Assembly: GCA_958423465.1 (NCBI GenBank)
Contig: CATZRD010000028.1
Span: 1-31,683 of the forward strand
Direction of reading: 5' to 3'
Length of the DNA stretch: 31,683 nucleotides
DNA from: an uncultured Oscillospiraceae bacterium
GTDB lineage: Bacteria; Bacillota; Clostridia; Oscillospirales; Oscillospiraceae
Part shown: positions 22,087 through 28,859 of the stretch, in pieces
Numbering within the stretch: position 1 is the first letter of the stretch
How the letters are laid out: the number at the start of each line of letters is the position of its first letter
Position numbers and translations under genes: made by a program
Notes under the pieces: generated by a model
Seen by the model: only the letters and a program-made list of their open reading frames with translations
What the model was told of the DNA's origin: nothing
Databases searched by the model: none

Positions 22087-22527
22087 TTACTTCACCTCCG
22101 CCTTACCACCGGCCGCCTCAATCGCTTCCTGAGCGGACTTGGAAAAGGCGGAAGCCTCCACGTTGAGCTTTTTCGTCAGCTTGCCGTTGCCCAGGACCTT
22201 GTAGCCGTAGGTGCACTTGCTGAGGATGCCCTTGTCCAGCAGAGCCTGGGCGGTAACGGTCTCGCCGTCCTCAAAAGCGTTGAGGGCGCTGAGATTGACG
22301 ATCTCCAGGGGCTTCGCGAAGATGTTGTTGAAGCCGCGCTTGGGGATCCGGCGGGCCAGAGGCATCTGGCCGCCTTCAAAACCGATGCGGATGCCGCCGC
22401 CGGAGCGGGCCTTCTGGCCCTTATGGCCGCGGCCGGCGGTCTTGCCGTTGCCAGTACCGGCGCCACGGCCCTTACGCTTACCCACATGGGTGGAGCCGGC
22501 GGCGGGGGACAGTTCATGAAGCTTCAT
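22087..22527 (-). CDS. rplO: Ribosomal protein L15
   Basis: A 146-residue assembly protein of the 50S subunit. It starts MKLHELSPAAGSTHVGKRKG, has the glycine/arginine-rich extension GAGTGNGKTAGRGHKGQKAR that reaches into the rRNA, and a globular C-terminal domain (ALLDKGILSKCTYGYKVLG). Length is normal. It lies 14 bases after rpmD and one base before secY. Confidence 0.98.
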   Translation of the reverse strand: MKLHELSPAAGSTHVGKRKGRGAGTGNGKTAGRGHKGQKARSGGGIRIGFEGGQMPLARRIPKRGFNNIFAKPLEIVNLSALNAFEDGETVTAQALLDKGILSKCTYGYKVLGNGKLTKKLNVEASAFSKSAQEAIEAAGGKAEVK

Positions 22528-22541
22528 TTTCCGGTACCTCC

Positions 22542-22724
22542 TTACTTGGTCTCTTCCACGGCCAGCAGATAGCCGATCTTGGCGATCTTGCCGCGGGTCT
22601 GTGCGTTGTCGGGCTGCACGGTGGTGTCACCGATCTTGCGCAGGCCCAGGGAGTTGGCAGTGGCGATGTGCTTATCCAATCTGCCGTTGAGGCTCTTGAC
22701 GAGCGTGATGTTCAGATTTGCCAT
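22542..22724 (-). CDS. rpmD: Ribosomal protein L30
   Basis: A 60-residue protein of the 50S subunit, reading MANLNITLVKSLNGRLDKHI and ATANSLGLRKIGDTTVQPDN, the family's strand-helix pattern. The ATG at 22724 is chosen because GAGGAG lies seven bases upstream; a longer frame would reach into rpsE. It follows rpsE by 14 bases and precedes rplO by 14. Confidence 0.97.
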   Translation of the reverse strand: MANLNITLVKSLNGRLDKHIATANSLGLRKIGDTTVQPDNAQTRGKIAKIGYLLAVEETK

Positions 22725-22738
22725 GTCACATCTCCTCC

Positions 22739-23242
22739 TCAACCAACGATCTCTTCCACGCTCTTGCCCCGGATACGGGCCACCTCTTCGGGGGTCCGCA
22801 GGCTCTTCAGCCCCTCAAAGGTGGCGGAGACCACGTTGTTGGGGTTGTTGGAGCGCAGGCACTTGGCGCGGATATCCTTGATGCCGGCCGCCTCCATGAC
22901 GGCACGGACGGGGCCGCCGGCGATGATGCCGGTACCTTCGCTGGCGGGCTTGAGCATGACCCGGCCGGCGCCGAACTCACCGATCACCTCGTGGGGGATG
23001 GTGGTGCCGGACACGGACACCTGGATCATGTTCTTCTTGGCGTCCTCCAGGCCCTTGCGGATGGCCTCGGGGACCTCGGCGGCCTTGCCCAGGCCGTAAC
23101 CGACCTTGCCCTTGCCGTCGCCCACGACCATCAGAGCGGAGAACTTCATGACGCGGCCGCCCTTGACGGTCTTGGATACGCGGTTCAGGTGGACGACCTT
23201 TTCAATATACTCACTGGGAGCTTTTTCATATCTACCTGCCAT
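22739..23242 (-). CDS. rpsE: Ribosomal protein S5
   Basis: A 167-residue protein of the 30S subunit that helps decoding accuracy. It has the double-stranded-RNA-binding-like N-terminal domain (YIEKVVHLNRVSKTVKGG and FSALMVVGDGKGKVGYGLGK) and the C-terminal domain with GVRAVMEAAGIKDI-like text (PVRAVMEAAGIKDIRAK). Length is normal. It follows rplR by 17 bases. Confidence 0.98.
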   Translation of the reverse strand: MAGRYEKAPSEYIEKVVHLNRVSKTVKGGRVMKFSALMVVGDGKGKVGYGLGKAAEVPEAIRKGLEDAKKNMIQVSVSGTTIPHEVIGEFGAGRVMLKPASEGTGIIAGGPVRAVMEAAGIKDIRAKCLRSNNPNNVVSATFEGLKSLRTPEEVARIRGKSVEEIVG

Positions 23243-23259
23243 TTTGTCTTCCTCCTCCC

Positions 23260-23613
23260 TTAGAATTTCAGGCCGCCCTCGCGGGCGCCTTCGGCCAGCT
23301 CGGCCACGCGGCCGTGGTACAGATAGCCGCCGCGGTCGAACACGACCACTTCGATGCCCTTGGCCAGAGCGGCCTGGGCGACGGCCTTACCCACCTCGCG
23401 GGCGGCGGCCTTGTTGCCGCCGTTGCCGTCCAGCTTCAGGGAGGAGGCGGAGCACAGGGTCACGCCGTTGACGTCGTCGATCACCTGGGCGTAGATGTTT
23501 TTCTCACTGCGGAACACGTTCAGCCGGGGGCACTCGGGGGTGCCGGAGATCTTGGCGCGCACGCGCTTATGTCTCTTCAGGCGCTGAGCGTTGGTATCGG
23601 GTCTCTTAATCAT
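23260..23613 (-). CDS. rplR: Ribosomal protein L18
   Basis: A 117-residue protein that binds 5S rRNA and brings it into the central protuberance. It has RLKRHKRVRAKISGTPECPR near the start and ends with FDRGGYLYHGRVAELAEGAR, the typical C-terminal signature. A basic N-terminus contacts the rRNA. It follows rplF by 16 bases. Confidence 0.98.
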   Translation of the reverse strand: MIKRPDTNAQRLKRHKRVRAKISGTPECPRLNVFRSEKNIYAQVIDDVNGVTLCSASSLKLDGNGGNKAAAREVGKAVAQAALAKGIEVVVFDRGGYLYHGRVAELAEGAREGGLKF

Positions 23614-23629
23614 GTTTCAGCACGCCTCC

Positions 23630-24175
23630 TTATTTCTTCGCACCGGTCTTACCGACCTTGCGGCGGATGAACTCGTCCACATACTTGATGCCCTTGCCCT
23701 TGTAAGGCTCGGGAGGACGCTTCTCGCGGACCTCGGCGGCGAACTGACCGACCTGCTGCTTGTCGCAGCCATGGATCACGACCTTGTTGGGAGCGGGGAC
23801 CTCAATGGTGATCCCGTCCACCTCAGGGACGATGACCTGGTGGGAGTAGCCCAGGTTCATGACCAGGTTCTTCCCATCCTTGGTGGCGCGGTAACCCACG
23901 CCGTTGATCTCCAGCTCCTTCTTGTAGCCGTCATGAACGCCCACCACCATGTTGTGCACCAGGGAGCGGGTGAGGCCGTGCAGGGAACGGTGCTCCTTGT
24001 CGTCGCTGGGACGGCTGACGAGGACCTCGCTGCCCTGGACCTCGATGGTCATATCGGGATGGAGCTTCTGAGTCAGGGTGCCCTTGGGTCCCTTGACGGT
24101 GACCACGTTGCCCTCGGCGACGCTGACCTCAACGCCGGCGGGGATGGTAATGGGCATTCTGCCAATTCTACTCAT
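23630..24175 (-). CDS. rplF: Ribosomal protein L6
   Basis: A 181-residue protein near the factor-binding site of the 50S subunit, made of two similar domains. It begins MSRIGRMPITIPAGVEVSVA, and the C-terminal signature PEPYKGKGIKYVDEFIRRKV is complete. Length is typical. It follows rpsH by 14 bases. Confidence 0.98.
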   Translation of the reverse strand: MSRIGRMPITIPAGVEVSVAEGNVVTVKGPKGTLTQKLHPDMTIEVQGSEVLVSRPSDDKEHRSLHGLTRSLVHNMVVGVHDGYKKELEINGVGYRATKDGKNLVMNLGYSHQVIVPEVDGITIEVPAPNKVVIHGCDKQQVGQFAAEVREKRPPEPYKGKGIKYVDEFIRRKVGKTGAKK

Positions 24176-24189
24176 GTCAAATACCCTCC

Positions 24190-24588
24190 TTACCAGACGA
24201 ATGCCAGGACCTCACCGCCGACGTGGGCAGCGCGAGCCGCCTTGTCGGTCATGACGCCCTTGGACGTGGAAATGATGGCGATGCCCAGGCCGCGGAGAAC
24301 GCGGGGGAGCTCGTCGGCGCCGGCATAGACCCGCAGGCCGGGTTTGCTGACGCGGCGCAGGCCGGAGATGACCTTCTCCTTGCCGGCGTTGTACTTCAGG
24401 GTGATGCGGATGATGCCCTGGGTACCGTCGTCAATGAGCTGGAAGCTCTTGATATACCCCTCGTCCAACAGGATCTGAGCGATGCTCTTTTTCATGTTGG
24501 AGGCGGGCACGTCAACGGTATCATGCTTGGCGTTGTTGGCGTTGCGGATGCGGGTGAGCATATCCGCAACAGGATCGGTGATATGCAT
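24190..24588 (-). CDS. rpsH: Ribosomal protein S8
   Basis: A 132-residue primary 16S-binding protein. It starts MHITDPVADMLTRIRNANNA and carries the C-terminal signature STSKGVMTDKAARAAHVGGE. In E. coli S8 represses the spc operon by binding its own message; no such site was recognised here. A 365-base spacer full of repeats separates it from rpsZ, the only large gap within the spc part of the operon. Confidence 0.98.
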   Translation of the reverse strand: MHITDPVADMLTRIRNANNAKHDTVDVPASNMKKSIAQILLDEGYIKSFQLIDDGTQGIIRITLKYNAGKEKVISGLRRVSKPGLRVYAGADELPRVLRGLGIAIISTSKGVMTDKAARAAHVGGEVLAFVW

Positions 24589-24630
24589 GTTTGTTTCCTC
24601 CTCATTTGAAGTTACAGCTTGCGCTGTTGA

Positions 24631-24707
24631 GGTGGCGAGGTATCACTGCGAATTTGGAGCGGCACGAAACCGCACCGCGTAATTCGCAGTGACCTTTCGC
24701 CATCCTG
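24631..24707 (-). repeat. Long inverted repeat upstream of rpsH
   Basis: Perfect 12-bp arms TCACTGCGAATT (24643-24654) and its complement (24681-24692). Outer imperfect arms add GGTGGCGAGG (24631-24640) and a matching segment to about 24706, and an inner GCGG/CCGC pairs within the loop. There is no T tract. A small hairpin ACAGC-TTGC-GCTGT lies between it and rpsH (24614-24627). Confidence 0.8.
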
Positions 24708-24714
24708 TATCACC

Positions 24715-24730
24715 AAAGGCGTGTGCCTTT
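24715..24730 (-). other. Small hairpin with GTGT loop
   Basis: AAAGGC, GTGT, GCCTTT: a perfect 6-bp stem. A second GTGT-loop hairpin, CCGT-GTGT-ACGG, lies at 24908-24919 on the far side of the tandem repeats, so the two flank the array. The rest of 24589-24953 shows no gene. Confidence 0.55.
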
Positions 24731-24756
24731 CAGTGCGTTGCTGCGCGGCCCCGACA

Positions 24757-24899
24757 GGACCGCGGGCCCGGCAAGAGATGCTTCGCCAGGCAGTGCGCGG
24801 CGGCGCTCACCGCGGACTGGTGAGATAAACGTTCGCAGGCAAAGCGCGGGGCGCTGTGGACTGGTAAGAGATGCTTCGCCAGGCAAGGCGCGGCGGCGC
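24757..24899 (-). repeat. Three degenerate tandem repeats of about 48 bases in the spc operon
   Basis: Copies at 24757-24806, 24807-24854 and 24855-24899. Copies 1 and 3 share a 36-base core (plus strand GCAAGAGATGCTTCGCCAGG... against GTAAGAGATGCTTCGCCAGG...) with about three differences, and the middle copy keeps the GCGAA/GTTCGC and GCGCGG parts with changes. Each starts in GACTGG-like text and ends in GCGGCGGCGC. Protein coding in this stretch is not supported: no ribosome binding site and no family match in any frame. Confidence 0.8.
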
Positions 24900-24953
24900 A
24901 GACAGTACCGTGTGTACGGCAAGCCGGCGCAACGCCGCATGGCGGAGCAGATC

Positions 24954-25139
24954 TCACCAGGACGCCTTGCGGACGCCGGGGATCTCCCCCTTGTACGCCA
25001 GCTCCCGGAAGCAGATACGGCAGACGCCGTAGTCCCGGAGATAGGCGTGGGGACGGCCGCAGATCTTGCAGCGGTTGTAGCGGCGGCTGGAGAACTTGGG
25101 CTCAGCCTGCTGCTTCAGGATCATAGACTTCTTAGCCAT
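24954..25139 (-). CDS. rpsZ: Ribosomal protein S14, zinc type
   Basis: A 61-residue small-subunit protein of the short zinc-binding type. It reads MAKKSMILKQQAEPKFSSRR and has the zinc ligands C24, C27, C40 and C43 (CKICG...CRICF), then the conserved ending KGEIPGVRKASW. It follows rplE by 17 bases and is followed by the 365-base repeat-filled spacer. A zinc-free S14 paralogue, if there is one, is outside the window. Confidence 0.98.
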   Translation of the reverse strand: MAKKSMILKQQAEPKFSSRRYNRCKICGRPHAYLRDYGVCRICFRELAYKGEIPGVRKASW

Positions 25140-25156
25140 TCTTTTCTTCCTCCCAA

Positions 25157-25696
25157 TCAGCGCTCGAAGGGGGCGCCAACCAGCTCCAGCAGAGCCTTGG
25201 CCTCTTCGTCGGTCTCAGCGGTCGTGCAGATAATGATATCCATACCGCGGATCTTGTCGATCTTGTCGTACTCGATCTCGGGGAAGATCAGCTGCTCCTT
25301 GATGCCCATGGCATAGTTGCCCCGGCCGTCGAAAGAGTTGGGATTGATCCCGTGGAAGTCGCGGACACGGGGCAGAGCCACGTTGAAGAGGCGGTCCAGG
25401 AACTCCCACATCTTGTCGCCCCGAAGGGTGACCTTGGCGCCCACGGGCATACCCTCGCGGACCTTGAAGTTTGCCACGGATTTCTTGGCGATGGTGATGA
25501 TGGCCTTCTGACCGGTGATGGTGGTCAGATCCCGGACCACGGCGTCCAGCACCTTGGCGTTGTCCCGGGCCTCGCCGCAGCCAACGTTGACGACCACCTT
25601 GTCGATCTTGGGGATCTGCATGACGCTCTTGTACTCGAACTTCTTCATCAGAGCAGGAGCGACTTCCTCAGTGTACTTGGTCTTAAGAGTCGGCAT
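25157..25696 (-). CDS. rplE: Ribosomal protein L5
   Basis: A 179-residue protein of the central protuberance that binds 5S rRNA with L18. It contains MQIPKIDKVVVNVGCGEARD, KVREGMPVGAKVTLRG and FPEIEYDKIDKIRGMDIIIC. Length is normal. It follows rplX by 20 bases. Confidence 0.98.
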   Translation of the reverse strand: MPTLKTKYTEEVAPALMKKFEYKSVMQIPKIDKVVVNVGCGEARDNAKVLDAVVRDLTTITGQKAIITIAKKSVANFKVREGMPVGAKVTLRGDKMWEFLDRLFNVALPRVRDFHGINPNSFDGRGNYAMGIKEQLIFPEIEYDKIDKIRGMDIIICTTAETDEEAKALLELVGAPFER

Positions 25697-25716
25697 AACT
25701 GTTTCCTACTCCTTTC

Positions 25717-26028
25717 TTAAAGCTCGGCGCCGCAGTGCTTGCACACGCGGGTCTTTTTGCCGTCGGCGATCTTGTGGGCCACGCGGGTGCCCTTGCCGCA
25801 CTTGGGGCAGACCACCTGCACCTTGCTGGCGTAGATGGCGGCCTCACGCTTGACGATGCCGCCCTCCTCGCCCTGACGGCGGGGCTTGGTGTGGCAGGTC
25901 ACCATGTTGACGCCCTCCACCACCACCTTGGACTCGCTGGGGACGGTGCCCTGCACCTTGCCCTGCTTGCCCTTGTCCTTACCGGACAGGACGACCACGG
26001 TGTCGCCCTTCTTCACATTCATAGCCAT
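25717..26028 (-). CDS. rplX: Ribosomal protein L24 with C-terminal zinc ribbon
   Basis: A 103-residue assembly starter of the 50S subunit. It has the KOW motif (VKKGDTVVVLSGKDKGKQGK) and, at the C-terminus, a zinc ribbon C74, C77, C96, C99 (CPKCG...CKHCG). Many L24 proteins keep these cysteines and many have lost them. A second in-frame ATG at codon 3 (MNVKK) is an equally good start. It follows rplN by 16 bases. Confidence 0.97.
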   Translation of the reverse strand: MAMNVKKGDTVVVLSGKDKGKQGKVQGTVPSESKVVVEGVNMVTCHTKPRRQGEEGGIVKREAAIYASKVQVVCPKCGKGTRVAHKIADGKKTRVCKHCGAEL

Positions 26029-26044
26029 TATTCTCTGCTCCTCC

Positions 26045-26413
26045 TTACACCACTTCGGGAGCCAGGGACAGGATCTTCATGTAATCCTTGTCACGCAGCT
26101 CGCGGGCGACGGGCCCAAAGATACGGGTACCCTTGGGATTATGGTCGTCCTTGATGAGGACGGCGGCATTGTCGTCAAAGCGGACATAGGTGCCGTCGGC
26201 CCGGCGCACGCCCTTGGCGGAGCGGACGATGACGGCCTTGACCACCTCGCCCTTCTTCACCTGGCCGCCGGGAGTGGACTTGCGCACGGAGGCCACGATC
26301 ACATCGCCGATGTTGCCGTACTTCCGCTTGGATCCGCCCAGAACGCGGATGCACTTGATCTCCTTGGCGCCGGTATTATCAGCGACCTTCAGAAAACTTT
26401 CCTGTTGAATCAT
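26045..26413 (-). CDS. rplN: Ribosomal protein L14
   Basis: A 122-residue protein at the subunit interface. It starts MIQQESFLKVADNTGAKEIK and continues with RVLGGSKRKYGNIGDVIVAS and ends in the normal KILSLAPEVV. Length is exactly that of most bacteria. It follows rpsQ by 14 bases. Confidence 0.98.
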   Translation of the reverse strand: MIQQESFLKVADNTGAKEIKCIRVLGGSKRKYGNIGDVIVASVRKSTPGGQVKKGEVVKAVIVRSAKGVRRADGTYVRFDDNAAVLIKDDHNPKGTRIFGPVARELRDKDYMKILSLAPEVV

Positions 26414-26427
26414 CTATCGGCACCCCC

Positions 26428-26691
26428 TTACTTAGCCTTCTCAATGATCTCGACCACGCGCCACCGCTTGTCCTTGCTGAGGGGGCGGGTCTCCATGACC
26501 TTGACCTTGTCGCCTACGCCGCAGGCGTTCTGCTCGTCATGAGCCTTCAGCTTGTAGGTGCGGCCCACGATCTTCTTGTACAGAGGATGGGCCACACGAT
26601 CCTCGATGGCGACGACGACGGTCTTGTCCATCTTATCGGAAACGACCTTACCGACCCGGGTCTTACGGGAGGAAATTCTTGCTTCACTCAT
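26428..26691 (-). CDS. rpsQ: Ribosomal protein S17
   Basis: An 87-residue OB-fold protein of the 30S body. It has RKTRVGKVVSDKMDKTVVVA and the conserved VKVMETRPLSKDKRWRVVEI. It follows rpmC by 19 bases and precedes rplN. Confidence 0.98.
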   Translation of the reverse strand: MSEARISSRKTRVGKVVSDKMDKTVVVAIEDRVAHPLYKKIVGRTYKLKAHDEQNACGVGDKVKVMETRPLSKDKRWRVVEIIEKAK

Positions 26692-26710
26692 TTTGATTTA
26701 CCTCCTTCTC

Positions 26711-26914
26711 TTATTTGGCGGCGGCAGCGGACTGCTGCTCGCGAATAATAGTCTTGACTCGGGCAATATCACGCTTGACCTCCGCGATCTTCACGGGGTT
26801 GTCAAGCTGATTGGTGGCATGCTGCATACGCAGGAAGAACAGGTCCTTCTTCAGGCTGACCAGCTTCTCATCCAGCTCGGCCGCGCTCATCTTACGAATC
26901 TCACTTGCCTTCAT
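26711..26914 (-). CDS. rpmC: Ribosomal protein L29
   Basis: A 67-residue helical hairpin protein at the tunnel exit, reading MKASEIRKMSAAELDEKLVS, then LFFLRMQHATNQLDN and VKRDIARVKTIIREQ, the family pattern. Its ribosome binding site (AGGTGA) is inside the end of rplP, two bases upstream of the start. Confidence 0.98.
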   Translation of the reverse strand: MKASEIRKMSAAELDEKLVSLKKDLFFLRMQHATNQLDNPVKIAEVKRDIARVKTIIREQQSAAAAK

Positions 26915-26916
26915 CT

Positions 26917-27351
26917 TTATTCACCTACTTCCTGAGCTTCCAGGTCCTCGCGCTTGGCGATCTTGCACTTGATGGGCAGCTTGTGGCTGGCCAGACGCAG
27001 GGCCTCGCGGGCGATATCCTCGGGCACGCCGGCGATCTCAAACATCACGCGGCCGGGCTTGACCACGGCCACCCAGTACTCGGGGGAGCCCTTACCGGAG
27101 CCCATACGGGTCTCGGCGGGCTTCTCGGTCACGGGCTTGTCGGGGAAGATCTTGATCCACACCTGACCGCCGCGCTTGGTGTAGCGGGTCATGGCGATAC
27201 GGGCGGCCTCGATCTGGTTGCTGGTGATCCACGCGGGCTCGGTGGCCACCAGGCCGTACTCACCGTAGGTGATGGTGTTGCCCCTCATGGCCTTGCCGGT
27301 GAGGCGGCCACGATGGACTCTGCGGTACTTGACTCTCTTGGGCAGAAGCAT
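26917..27351 (-). CDS. rplP: Ribosomal protein L16
   Basis: A 144-residue protein near the A site and 5S rRNA. It begins MLLPKRVKYRRVHRGRLTGK and shows the signatures TRYTKRGGQVWIKIFPDKP and RMGSGKGSPEYWVAVVKPG. The start codon overlaps the rpsC stop by one base (TAATG). It is followed by rpmC after two bases. Confidence 0.98.
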   Translation of the reverse strand: MLLPKRVKYRRVHRGRLTGKAMRGNTITYGEYGLVATEPAWITSNQIEAARIAMTRYTKRGGQVWIKIFPDKPVTEKPAETRMGSGKGSPEYWVAVVKPGRVMFEIAGVPEDIAREALRLASHKLPIKCKIAKREDLEAQEVGE

Positions 27352-28208
27352 TACTGCGCGCCTCCTTCTTTTCTCTCAGGGCGGGGGCCGCGGTTGTCGC
27401 GGTTGAAAGAACCCTGGCCATCGCGGCGGGGGCCGCGGTTGTCGTTGCTGCGGTTGAAGCCGCCCCGGTTGTCCCGGTTGAAGCCGCCCCGGCGGTCGCC
27501 ATCCCGGCGGGGACGGCGCTCGCGGCGCTCCTCATAGGGTTTGCTGGTATCCATGGTCCGGGGGGTGGTGCGCAGGGTCTGAGAGAGGATCTCGCCCTTA
27601 TAGATCCACACCTTCACGCCGATGCGGCCAAAGGTGGTGGCAGCCTCGGCGAAGCCGTACTCGATGTCGGCCCGGATGGTCTGCAGGGGGATGGTGCCCT
27701 CGTGATAGTGCTCGCTGCCGGCGATCTCGCGGCCGCCCAGGCGGCCGGAGCAGGTGCACTTGATGCCCTTGGCGCCGGAGCGCATGGCCCGGCCCATGGC
27801 GTTCTTCATGGCCCGGCGGTGGGAGATGCGCTTCTCCAGCTGCTGGGCGATGTTCTCAGCCACCAGCTGGGCGTTCATGTCGGGGTTGCGGACCTCGACG
27901 ATGTTCAGCTTGGTGGGCTTGCCGATCATCTTCTCAACGGCCTGGCGCTGCTTCTCGATGAGCTCGCCGCCCTTGCCGATGACCACGCCCGGACGGGCGC
28001 AGTGGAGGTAAATGATGACGCCGCCGTTGGAGCGCTCGATCTCGATCTTGGGCACGCCGGCGCCGTACAGGGTCTTCTTCAGGTAGTCGCGGATCTTCTT
28101 GTCCTCGACCAGCAGATCGCCCACCTTCTCGTTGCTGGCGTACCAGCGGGAATCCCAGTCCTTGATGACGCCCACGCGCATACCGTGGGGATTAACTTTC
28201 TGTCCCAT
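27351..28208 (-). CDS. rpsC: Ribosomal protein S3 with a long RG-rich tail
   Basis: S3 lines the mRNA entry channel. The first 215 or so residues are standard: MGQKVNPHGMRVGVIKDWDS, a KH domain (VIIYLHCARPGVVIGKGGEL), and the C-terminal S3 domain with AEYHEG-like text (GSEHYHEGTIPLQTIRADIE). Residues from about 228 to 285 are a low-complexity arginine/glycine/asparagine tail with repeats of GGFNRDNRG and NRGPRRDGQG. The usual length is about 210-230 residues, so the tail adds about 60. It is one reading frame with no sign of frameshift, and the stop overlaps rplP. Some Clostridia have tails like this; the function is not known to me. Confidence 0.97.
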   Translation of the reverse strand: MGQKVNPHGMRVGVIKDWDSRWYASNEKVGDLLVEDKKIRDYLKKTLYGAGVPKIEIERSNGGVIIYLHCARPGVVIGKGGELIEKQRQAVEKMIGKPTKLNIVEVRNPDMNAQLVAENIAQQLEKRISHRRAMKNAMGRAMRSGAKGIKCTCSGRLGGREIAGSEHYHEGTIPLQTIRADIEYGFAEAATTFGRIGVKVWIYKGEILSQTLRTTPRTMDTSKPYEERRERRPRRDGDRRGGFNRDNRGGFNRSNDNRGPRRDGQGSFNRDNRGPRPERKEGGAQ

Positions 28209-28223
28209 AAACTGCCTCCTCCC

Positions 28224-28559
28224 TTAAGCCTTTTCCGCGACCGCCAGGGTCACGTGAGAAGTTCTCTTATTGATCCGATAGGCGCGGCCCTGCGCCCGGG
28301 GCATCATCCGCTTCAGGATGGGGCCGGGGGCGGCGAAGACCTGGGACACATAGAGCTTCTCAACATCCATGTTGAAGTTGTTCTCGGCGTTGGCCACGGC
28401 GCTCTTCAGGAGCTTGATCATCGGCTCAGAGGCAGCCTTGGGGGTCTGCATGAGGATGGCCATGGCGGTACCCACATCCTTGCCGCGGATGAGATCGGCA
28501 ACGATCTGCACCTTGCGGGGAGCGATGCGGAGATATTTCAAATAAGCGACTGCTTCCAT
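28224..28559 (-). CDS. rplV: Ribosomal protein L22
   Basis: A 111-residue protein whose long hairpin lines the exit tunnel. It has AYLKYLRIAPRKVQIVADLI and GPILKRMMPRAQGRAYRINK, the family signature. The ATG at 28559 (MEAVAYL) is preferred. An ATG four codons earlier directly follows AAGGAGG with no spacer, and 12 bases separate the AAGGAGG from the chosen start, which is a little long. Confidence 0.95.
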   Translation of the reverse strand: MEAVAYLKYLRIAPRKVQIVADLIRGKDVGTAMAILMQTPKAASEPMIKLLKSAVANAENNFNMDVEKLYVSQVFAAPGPILKRMMPRAQGRAYRINKRTSHVTLAVAEKA

Positions 28560-28580
28560 TTTATTCTGCATCCTCCTTCA

Positions 28581-28844
28581 TTACTTGCCCTTGGTATGAC
28601 CGCGGAAGGTGCGGGTGGGGGCAAACTCACCCAGCTTGTGACCCACCATATCCTCCTGGATATAGACGGGCACATGCTTGCGGCCGTCATGGACGGCGAT
28701 GGTGTGGCCCACAAAGGCGGGGAAGATGGTGGAGCTGCGGCTCCAGGTCTTCAGGACCTTCTTCTCGCCCTTCTCATTCATCTCGTTGACCCGCTTGAGA
28801 AGCTCAGGGGCAACATACGGGCCTTTTTTGATCGATCTGCTCAT
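28581..28844 (-). CDS. rpsS: Ribosomal protein S19
   Basis: An 87-residue protein of the 30S head near the A and P sites. It has MSRSIKKGPYVAPELLKRVN, TWSRSSTIFPAFVGHTIAVH and the C-terminal LGEFAPTRTFRGHTKGK. Length is normal. It follows rplB by 15 bases. Confidence 0.98.
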   Translation of the reverse strand: MSRSIKKGPYVAPELLKRVNEMNEKGEKKVLKTWSRSSTIFPAFVGHTIAVHDGRKHVPVYIQEDMVGHKLGEFAPTRTFRGHTKGK

Positions 28845-28859
28845 CGTTTACTGCCTCCC

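Noticed and set aside
24757..24899. Tandem repeats considered as a CRISPR array
   Set aside because: The units are contiguous and degenerate with no unique spacers, there are only three, and no cas gene is nearby.
24589..24953. A mobile element inserted in the spc operon
   Set aside because: There is no transposase and no clear target duplication. It could still be a short non-autonomous repeat, which is why it is listed as a finding rather than as a mobile element.
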